Shown here piece by piece: positions 57,751 through 64,000 of a DNA stretch of 64,000 nucleotides. Position numbers and translations under genes: made by a program. The stretch spans positions 4,588,001 through 4,652,000 of the forward strand of contig OZ241749.1 in assembly GCA_965200945.1 (NCBI GenBank). The letters are read 5' to 3'. Origin of the DNA: JADCRZ01 sp965200945 (lineage in GTDB: Bacteria > Bacteroidota > Bacteroidia > Chitinophagales > Chitinophagaceae). Numbering within the stretch: the stretch's first letter is position 1; every line of letters starts with the position of its first letter. The notes under the pieces were generated by a model, which did no database searches, had not been told where the DNA came from, and worked only from the letters and a program-made list of their open reading frames with translations.

Positions 57751-60700
57751 ATGGGAAGAATGATACTTCTATGGCGGCATGGTCTGCCAAAATCCTTTTT
57801 ATTTTTTGTTTGTACGATGCTGCTGGCTACAGGGGCGCTTGCTCAGGTAAGGATCACCGGTACAGTGTCTAACGCACAGGGACAGGGGCTTCCGGGCATT
57901 ACAGTAGCCGTGGCCAGTACCGGCGCGGGTACCGCAACCGACCCCAACGGAAACTACACCCTGACCGCCGACCTGAAAGCCGGCAATTATACGATCCAGT
58001 TCAGCGGCATCGGTTTCAGAAAGAATGAATCGGCCCTGCGCATTACCGGTCAACAAAGCTATGTGGTGAACAGCCGGCTCACCGACGATGCCCTCGGGCT
58101 CGATGAGGTGGTGGTGACCGGTACCTCGCAGGGGACCACCCGCCGGCAGCTCGGCAGCTACATCAGCACCATTAAAGCCGACGAGCTCAACAAAGGCGCC
58201 ACCGGCAATGTGCTGGCCGCCCTGCAGGGCAAAACCGCCGGCGCGCAGATCATCCAGAACAGCGGTGACCCGGGCGGCGGCATCTCGGTCAGGCTGCGGG
58301 GCATCAGCTCCATCGGCAGCTCTTCCGAACCGCTCTACATCGTGGATGGCGTGATCACCAACAACTCCACCACCCGTGTCACCAACACCACCTCCAACTA
58401 CGACGGCACCAACGGTACCGCCGCCAGCATCTCCGGCTCCAACTTCATCGGCGCCATCGGACAGAACCGGCTGGCAGATATCAATCCGGCCGACATCGAG
58501 CGCATCGAAGTGCTGAACGGCGCCGCCGCCGCAGCCATCTACGGGTCGCGGGCCAATGCAGGCGTGGTACAGATCTTTACCAAAAGGGGCACCAGCGGCG
58601 CACCCACCGTGAACTTCTCTTCCCGCTTCATGGTGAACCAGATCAGGAAGAAAGTAGGTGTGAACGAAGCGCCCGTTAAATTCGGCGGCTCACCCGATGT
58701 GCAGACGCAGGACATTCTTACGCCCACCCTCACCAATACCACACCGGTCAACCGCTACGATTACCAGGATTATATCTTCCATACCGGCATCGGAACCGAC
58801 AACAACGTATCGGTGAGCGGCGGCAGCGACAAGACCAAATATTATGTGTCGGGTTCCTATTTCCTGAACCAGGGCATCGTGCGCAACACCGATTTCAAAC
58901 GGTACAGCTTCCGCAGCAACATCGACCAGACCATCAGCAGCAAGCTCAGCTTCTCCATGGGACTGAACTATATCAACAGCACGTCCAACGAGAAGCCCGA
59001 TGGGAACTCGTTTTTTTCCCCGCTCAACTCCATCAACATCATCGCCAACTTTCACGATATACAGACCCGCGATGCCTTGGGCAACATCAAAGCCGTAGGT
59101 GAAAGAGGGCGTGTGAACCCCGTATCTGTGATCGAAGACATCAAGCAGCGCGAAGAGACCAGCCGCATACTGGCCAATGCCAGCCTGAAATGGAAACCCG
59201 TAAAAAATCTGACGGTCGACTATACCCTCGGCATCGACAACTACTCCCAGAACGGCCGCACGTATATTCCGGCCTTTGCCTACAATGTGAACCCGGCCTT
59301 CTATGGCGGCGGCTTTCCCATCGATCCGAACCAGAACGGGTACATCAGCACGGCCAACAACACGTTCTTCCAGATCAACCACGAACTGAATGCCACCTAC
59401 CAGGCAAACATCACCAGCGACCTGGCTTCCACCACGCAGGTCGGCTACTCGCTGCAGTATGAAAAAAGCAATTACGCCCTGCTGCAGGGAAGAGGGCTTG
59501 CGCCTTACATACAGGTGGTCACCGGCGCCAGCACCAAGCTGGATGCGGTCGACAGCCGGAGCGAGCTGTCTATCTCCGGTGGTTATGTGCAGCAGAATTT
59601 CAAATTCAGGAACAACCTGTTCCTCACCGGCGCCCTCCGGCTCGACGGTTCGTCCGTTTTCGGCGTACAACAACGCAACCAGCTCTACACAAAAGCCAGC
59701 GCCAGCTATGTGGTGTCGGGAACCAAATTCTGGGAAGGCCTGGGCGTAGCTTCCTGGTGGGATCTTTTCAAGCTGCGGATGGCCTACGGCGAGTCGGGCA
59801 ACCTGACGGGGATCGGCGCCTATGACCGCTTCAACGGTTACACGAGCGCTGCCTTTCTCGGCCGGAATACGTTCACTTCCAGTGCCACGCTGGCCAACAC
59901 CAATGTGAAACCGGAGCGTCAGAAAGAGCTTGAATTCGGAACCGACCTGGCGTTTTTGAATAACCGGGTAGGCGTGCAGTTCAACTATTATATCAAACGC
60001 GTGAGCGACCTGCTGATCAACCGGCTGATTGCCCCCACCAACGGGTTCTCGAACCTGCTCGATAATCTGGGCTCACTTCAGAACAAGGGCTTTGAAGTGG
60101 TGCTGAACGTAGCGCCTGTGGCCACCAAAGAGGTTCGCTGGGACATTACCGGTATCTTCAGCCACAACCGCAACAAAGCCCTCCGCATCGGGCAGGCGCT
60201 CACCCTGCTGAGCACCAATGCCGGCGCCCCCGTAGCCATCCTCGAAGGCCAGCCCATCGGTGTTTTTTACGGAACTTTCTTTGCTACCGACAACAGCGGT
60301 AACCAGCTAAAAAATACCAGCGGCATTCCGTTGCAGGAACTGGGCGTGCAGAACAGTCCGCTCACCTATACGCCGCAGCGCACCAACGGCGCGCCCTCGG
60401 GCGCGGCCCTGCGCAAGATAATCGGGAACCCGAACCCCGATTATACGGCCACCCTTACGAACGAAGTCACATATAAAAAGCTCAACCTGCGGGTGCAGCT
60501 CGATGCCGTGCAGGGTGTGGATGTTTTCAATGCCGACTGGAGAACCCGCCAGGGAGTAGGGAACGGAAAAGTGGCTGAGCAGGAAGACAGGGGCCAGGTA
60601 CCAAGAGGATACGTTGCCGGTGTGTATGCCATCGAACAGTGGCGGATAGACGACGGCTCTTATGTGAAGCTGCGCGAAGTAGCGCTCGGCTATTCGTTCG

Positions 60701-60891
60701 GGAAGATCGGGAAAGTATTCAACGGACTGACCCTTTCGCTGAGCGGGCGCAACCTGATTTCATGGGATCATTACAAGGGATACGATCCCGAAGTAAATGC
60801 GGGCGGACAAAGCACCGTATTGAGAGGAATCGATTTTGGCGCCATTCCCATTCCACGCACATTCAGTTTCGGTGTTCAGGCAAAATTCTAA
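57751..60891 (+). CDS. SusC/RagA family TonB-linked outer membrane protein
   Basis: A 1046-aa outer-membrane transporter. The N-terminus has a signal peptide ending near GALAQ, then a carboxypeptidase-like domain (about residues 33-115, VRITGTVSNAQGQGLPGITVAV). A short TonB-box-like region and a plug with GGGISVRLRGISSIGSSSEPLYIVDGV precede PADIERIEVLNGAAAAAIYGSRANAGVVQIFTKRG, the SusC signature. A 22-strand barrel fills the rest. It pairs with the SusD-type lipoprotein 19 bp downstream to import an oligosaccharide or peptide. No glycoside hydrolase, peptidase or sensor gene is adjacent, so the ligand is unknown. Confidence 0.93.
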   Translation: MGRMILLWRHGLPKSFLFFVCTMLLATGALAQVRITGTVSNAQGQGLPGITVAVASTGAGTATDPNGNYTLTADLKAGNYTIQFSGIGFRKNESALRITGQQSYVVNSRLTDDALGLDEVVVTGTSQGTTRRQLGSYISTIKADELNKGATGNVLAALQGKTAGAQIIQNSGDPGGGISVRLRGISSIGSSSEPLYIVDGVITNNSTTRVTNTTSNYDGTNGTAASISGSNFIGAIGQNRLADINPADIERIEVLNGAAAAAIYGSRANAGVVQIFTKRGTSGAPTVNFSSRFMVNQIRKKVGVNEAPVKFGGSPDVQTQDILTPTLTNTTPVNRYDYQDYIFHTGIGTDNNVSVSGGSDKTKYYVSGSYFLNQGIVRNTDFKRYSFRSNIDQTISSKLSFSMGLNYINSTSNEKPDGNSFFSPLNSINIIANFHDIQTRDALGNIKAVGERGRVNPVSVIEDIKQREETSRILANASLKWKPVKNLTVDYTLGIDNYSQNGRTYIPAFAYNVNPAFYGGGFPIDPNQNGYISTANNTFFQINHELNATYQANITSDLASTTQVGYSLQYEKSNYALLQGRGLAPYIQVVTGASTKLDAVDSRSELSISGGYVQQNFKFRNNLFLTGALRLDGSSVFGVQQRNQLYTKASASYVVSGTKFWEGLGVASWWDLFKLRMAYGESGNLTGIGAYDRFNGYTSAAFLGRNTFTSSATLANTNVKPERQKELEFGTDLAFLNNRVGVQFNYYIKRVSDLLINRLIAPTNGFSNLLDNLGSLQNKGFEVVLNVAPVATKEVRWDITGIFSHNRNKALRIGQALTLLSTNAGAPVAILEGQPIGVFYGTFFATDNSGNQLKNTSGIPLQELGVQNSPLTYTPQRTNGAPSGAALRKIIGNPNPDYTATLTNEVTYKKLNLRVQLDAVQGVDVFNADWRTRQGVGNGKVAEQEDRGQVPRGYVAGVYAIEQWRIDDGSYVKLREVALGYSFGKIGKVFNGLTLSLSGRNLISWDHYKGYDPEVNAGGQSTVLRGIDFGAIPIPRTFSFGVQAKF

Positions 60892-60910
60892 ACCATCCAA
60901 TCAAAAAAGC

Positions 60911-62218
60911 ATGAAACGTTCCATCTCCACATATCTCTTTTCACTGGCTGCGGCTGCCATGCTGCTGACCACCACTTCGTGTAAAAAAGATTATACCGAT
61001 CCGGCCAAGGCGCCCCAGCAGGATGTGTTCACCAATGCAGCTGCGATGACGGCCGTGAGCGCCGGTCTGCAGCGCACTTATTCCCTGTCGCGGGCCAGCT
61101 CTCTGTACAATATCATCAGCACAAACGGACTGGTAACGCATGAACTGAACCTGCTGAATGCGGGCAACCTGCCCGAGGCGCAACTGAGCACCGGCGGTAT
61201 TGCCGTAGACGGTACCAATACGATACTCGCGGGTTTGTGGACCAGCAGCAACAAGATCGTGTACGATGCCAACAATGTGATCGCGGGCAGTTCGGTGTTG
61301 CCGGATAAGACCTACGCCAATGGATTGATCGGGTATTCAACCGTGTTCAAGGCGTTGTCGATCGGGGCCCTGTCGATGTTCTGGGAGAAGATCCCTGCAG
61401 GTACCGGAACAAACGTGACCTTCATCAACCGGACCGACGGCTTTACCAAAGCCATCGGCGCCATCGACAGTGTGCTTGCGCTGATCAATACAAACGCGAT
61501 CAGCAGCACGTTCATCAGCAACATACCGGCAGGTGTCGATATTGTGAATACCCTGCAGGCCCTCAAAGCCCGCTACGCGTTGTATGCAGGCAATTACACA
61601 CAGGCGCTGGCAGCAGCCAACGCAGTGGATCTCACCAAAAAGTCGGTGCTGAATTTCGAAGCCGCGAACCCCAACCCGATCTACGATGCGGCAGGCTCCA
61701 ACTACAATGATTTCCAGCCGGTGGATTCTACCATGGGGCTGCCGCTCGCGCTGCGGCCCGACCTGGCCGACAAGCGCACGGCTTTTTACATGGCCCTGAG
61801 CGGCTCTCCCGCTTCCCGCTTCCTGATGAAAGGGTTCAGCGGCAGCAGCACCGCGGCTTTCCCAATTTATTTGCCCGGGGAGATCACGCTGATCAAGGCA
61901 GAATGTTATGCCCGCCAGGCCACGCCCGACCTCACCAACGCGCTGAGCGAATTGAACAAAGTGGTCACCAAACAGCCTGCTGCCGATCCGTTCGGTGTAG
62001 GTGCAGGTTTGCCCGCACTCGCGGGCCCGATGACGCAGGCGCAGCTCCTCGACCAGATCTATAAGAACCGCTGTATCGAGCTGTACATGTCGGGCCTCAG
62101 GCTCGAAGACATGCGCCGCTTCGGCCGTCCCAACACCGAACGCACCCGCAACCTGATGCCCTATCCCTTCCGGGAACGCGACAACAACTCCAATACACCG
62201 GCTGATCCGGGGTTTTAA
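60911..62218 (+). CDS. SusD/RagB family outer-surface lipoprotein
   Basis: A 435-aa SusD-like substrate-binding lipoprotein. The start at 60911 gives MKRSISTYLFSLAAAAMLLTTTSC with lipobox TTSC (C24); the in-frame extension upstream overlaps the susC-type gene and is not used. TPR-like helices surround the body. The C-terminal RagB/SusD signature includes LYMSGLRLEDMRRFGRPN, then a short polar tail FRERDNNSNTPADPGF. It caps the SusC channel and captures ligand at the cell surface. Gap to the SusC-type gene is 19 bp, so the pair is one operon, ending at the large hairpin at 62224. Confidence 0.9.
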   Translation: MKRSISTYLFSLAAAAMLLTTTSCKKDYTDPAKAPQQDVFTNAAAMTAVSAGLQRTYSLSRASSLYNIISTNGLVTHELNLLNAGNLPEAQLSTGGIAVDGTNTILAGLWTSSNKIVYDANNVIAGSSVLPDKTYANGLIGYSTVFKALSIGALSMFWEKIPAGTGTNVTFINRTDGFTKAIGAIDSVLALINTNAISSTFISNIPAGVDIVNTLQALKARYALYAGNYTQALAAANAVDLTKKSVLNFEAANPNPIYDAAGSNYNDFQPVDSTMGLPLALRPDLADKRTAFYMALSGSPASRFLMKGFSGSSTAAFPIYLPGEITLIKAECYARQATPDLTNALSELNKVVTKQPAADPFGVGAGLPALAGPMTQAQLLDQIYKNRCIELYMSGLRLEDMRRFGRPNTERTRNLMPYPFRERDNNSNTPADPGF

Positions 62219-62223
62219 GGGGG

Positions 62224-62292
62224 TCTGAACCAGGATGAAGTTTTCTAAATGCCCTCCAGGGATGGAATTAGAAAACTTCATCCTGGTTCAGA
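62224..62292. terminator. 25-bp perfect inverted repeat across the bioA stop codon
   Basis: The arms at 62224-62248 and 62268-62292 are perfect complements with a 19-nt loop. The right arm contains the last seven codons and stop of bioA (encoding LNQDEVF). The left arm is an inverted copy of that coding sequence between the susD-type stop and bioA. It lies between convergent genes and probably stops or stabilises both transcripts, although no long T run is present. Confidence 0.7.
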
Positions 62293-63560
62293 AACTCTTC
62301 AACCGCATCGTACACCCGTTGCAGCTCTTCAGTGGTGATGCAATAGGGCGGCATGATGTAGATGGTGTTGCCCAGGGGGCGCAGGTAGATGCCTCTTTCG
62401 AGCATGAAGGCGGTCACGTGCTGGGCGATGTTGTTGAGGTAATCGTCGCTGCCGCTGTTGTATTCGAAGGCGAGGATGGTACCCAGGCTGCGGGCGCTTT
62501 TTACCTTTGGATGGTCTTTGATCTTTTCTGTAAACTGTTGATGCAGGCCCGCAATGCAGCGGGCTTTTTTCATGCTTTCTTCCATCACAAACAGCTCGAA
62601 GCTGGCAATGGCCGCTGCACAGGCCAGCGGATTGGCCGTAAAGGAATGGCCATGAAAGAATATTTTTTGCTTCTCCGGCGTGTTGAACGCCTCGGCGATC
62701 TTGCCGGTACAGGCCGTAACGCCCAGGGGCAGCGTGCCGCCGGTCAGCCCTTTCGACAGGCAGATGATGTCGGGCTTTGTTTTGAGGGTGTCGCTTACAA
62801 ACAGGTGTCCCGTTCTGCCGAAGCCGGTGAGCACCTCGTCTGCGATGCAGATGATATCATGCCTGCGGCAGGTTGCCAGCAGCCGGTTGAGCAAACTGCC
62901 ATCATACATCCGCATACCACCTGAGCCCTGCAGAAGCGGTTCGTAAATAAATGCTGCTGTTTCCTGGCTATGGTCTGTGATGGTCTGCTGCAGGCTTTCT
63001 ATGTTGCCGGGTTCCGGCGTATCCAGAAACACCACATCAAACAGCTTGTCGCGGAACGCACGCGTGAACACACTGCGGTCGCTCAGGCTCATGGCGCCGA
63101 ACGTATCGCCATGGTATCCTTTGTTAAAAGCAATGATCTTCGTTTTTTGCGGGCGATCGTCGGGAGACGGGAGCTTGTTCCACCAGTATTGCAGGGCCAT
63201 TTTAACGGCCACTTCCACGCAGGTAGAGCCGTTATCGGAGTAAAAGATCTTTGAGAACCCTTTCGGCAGCAGGTTGATCAGTATCTCCGCCAGCTCCACG
63301 GCCGGCCGGTGCGTGAAGCGGGTGAAGATAACCTGTTCAAGCTGCTGCGCCTGCTCATATATCTTTTGGGCAATGTAGGGATGCGCATGCCCATGGATGG
63401 TGACCCACCAGCTGCTGATGGCATCGATATAGCGATGTCCTGGTTCATCGATGAGGTAAACGCCTTCACCTTTTACAATCGGGATCGGATCAGCGGGAGG
63501 TTGTAAGGAAGAGTACGGATGCCAGATGTATTGTTTGTCTTTATCTTGTAGCGTTTGCAT
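62268..63560 (-). CDS. bioA: Adenosylmethionine--8-amino-7-oxononanoate transaminase
   Basis: A 430-aa class III aminotransferase of biotin synthesis that makes 7,8-diaminopelargonate using AdoMet as amino donor. Identifying features are IWHPYSSLQPP and ISSWWVTIHGHAHP at the N-terminus (both typical of BioA), SDNGSTCVEVAVKMA for the phosphate site, FNKGYHGDTFGAMS, DEVLTGFGRTG with D241, and the PLP lysine K270 in LSKGLTGG. RPLGNTIYIMPPY closes the active site. Other biotin genes are not in the window. Its last codons form one arm of a 25-bp hairpin. Confidence 0.94.
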   Translation of the reverse strand: MQTLQDKDKQYIWHPYSSLQPPADPIPIVKGEGVYLIDEPGHRYIDAISSWWVTIHGHAHPYIAQKIYEQAQQLEQVIFTRFTHRPAVELAEILINLLPKGFSKIFYSDNGSTCVEVAVKMALQYWWNKLPSPDDRPQKTKIIAFNKGYHGDTFGAMSLSDRSVFTRAFRDKLFDVVFLDTPEPGNIESLQQTITDHSQETAAFIYEPLLQGSGGMRMYDGSLLNRLLATCRRHDIICIADEVLTGFGRTGHLFVSDTLKTKPDIICLSKGLTGGTLPLGVTACTGKIAEAFNTPEKQKIFFHGHSFTANPLACAAAIASFELFVMEESMKKARCIAGLHQQFTEKIKDHPKVKSARSLGTILAFEYNSGSDDYLNNIAQHVTAFMLERGIYLRPLGNTIYIMPPYCITTEELQRVYDAVEEFLNQDEVF

Positions 63561-63606
63561 AGCGATGGCATAAAATTATGTGTAATTTCAGCAAAAAAGT
63601 TCCTGT

Positions 63607-64000
63607 ATGCTATCTAAAGCCCTGTGTGCCTGCCTGTTCATTTTCTTCCTTCTGGCAGCTTGTAACAATGCTGATACCAATACAAGTTCCTCGCCGGATT
63701 CCACCTCGGCGGCAAAAGATTCTCTCTCGGCAGACCTGATGGCTTATGAAAACTGTTACCAGACCTTCTTCAAAGGACTTCCTACATTCAAAGATTCAGC
63801 CAGCGCCGCATTGAGGTTGCAGAACGGACAGCAGGTATCGATGACGCAGTTCTTCCGCGATGAATTCATGAGCCAGAATTCCGAATACGGCGAGAAAGAC
63901 CTGGACGGGGATGGCACTACCGAACTCATCCTGTACAACAACACCGGTGGGGCACATTGCTGCGATGAGTTCTATATTTTTCAAAAGACCAGCGACAGCA
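63607..64000 (+). CDS. Lipoprotein of unknown function, 3' end cut by window edge
   Basis: At least 131 codons from the ATG at 63607 to the window end. The start reads MLSKALCACLFIFFLLAACNN, a lipoprotein signal with lipobox LAAC. A Ser/Thr/Asp-rich linker of about 25 residues follows. The visible mature part includes EKDLDGDGTTELILYNNTGGAHCCDEFYIF. The DLDGDGTTEL segment is a calcium-loop-like motif of the type seen in VCBS/FG-GAP proteins, and a CC pair follows. No family is assigned. It is divergent from bioA with a 46-bp gap. Confidence 0.78.
   Translation, partial: MLSKALCACLFIFFLLAACNNADTNTSSSPDSTSAAKDSLSADLMAYENCYQTFFKGLPTFKDSASAALRLQNGQQVSMTQFFRDEFMSQNSEYGEKDLDGDGTTELILYNNTGGAHCCDEFYIFQKTSDS

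Overview
The window looks like chromosomal DNA of a Bacteroidota bacterium, most likely family Chitinophagaceae. The evidence is a SusC/SusD pair, type IX secretion (T9SS) C-terminal domains, paired DUF1573 proteins, a DUF4954 protein, the Bacteroidota -7 promoter box TAnnTTTG in front of many genes, and almost no Shine-Dalgarno sequences. No prophage, integrase, transposase, CRISPR array or rRNA was seen. Most genes are core or common genes; the accessory signal lies mainly in palindromic intergenic repeats.

Layout. 1-1,890: end of an L-arabinose operon on the minus strand (Nudix-type AraR regulator, then ribulokinase cut by the window edge). 2,182-6,648: PLP aminotransferase, tandem DUF1573 proteins, a BON lipoprotein and a secreted PQQ-type sugar dehydrogenase with a T9SS tail. 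6,815-12,905: glycosyltransferase 9, MFS transporter, DedA protein and dicarboxylate/amino-acid symporter in one minus-strand run, with a divergent APC permease. 13,029-16,313: YebC and a fused alpha/beta 2-oxoacid dehydrogenase E1. 16,587-19,886: a cytoplasmic-looking subtilase overlapping a small protein that resembles a detached I9 propeptide, malate dehydrogenase and a thioredoxin-fold protein. 20,022-24,899: BlaI/M56 sensor pair behind a nested palindromic operator, EF-P, and the biotin carboxyl carrier and biotin carboxylase of acetyl-CoA carboxylase.

25,610-34,659: IspH, a cytoplasmic GH13 enzyme, DegP-like protease, LuxC-type acyl-CoA reductase divergent from a ferredoxin, and a D-Ala-D-Ala ligase/PASTA/rhodanese run. 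34,661-40,643: a TonB receptor under a TPP riboswitch (probably thiamine uptake), a head-GIN protein, initiator tRNA-fMet, and the GTPases Era and Der. 41,089-47,953: a large secreted protein, DUF4954 protein, GlmS and a single-domain response regulator. 48,015-55,753: S9 peptidase with MgtE, SET-domain protein, DUF4403 lipoprotein, DoxX protein and PdxH. 55,931-64,000: ABC-2 permease, SRPBCC protein, SusC/SusD, BioA and a lipoprotein cut by the window end.

The most unusual features are: (i) a 188-bp repeat with inverted ends in two copies 27 kb apart, each preceded by an A/T hairpin whose arms differ in sequence but keep pairing; (ii) a 370-bp nested palindrome after the GH13 gene; (iii) five copies of a short GAGACGC-type palindrome; (iv) the subtilase with a second, detached propeptide-like protein; (v) a 36-bp nested palindrome at the blaI-type promoter; and (vi) an M56 protein with three polyproline runs just upstream of EF-P, whose own tip loop is atypical. 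All functional statements come from reading the sequence; no database search was possible.
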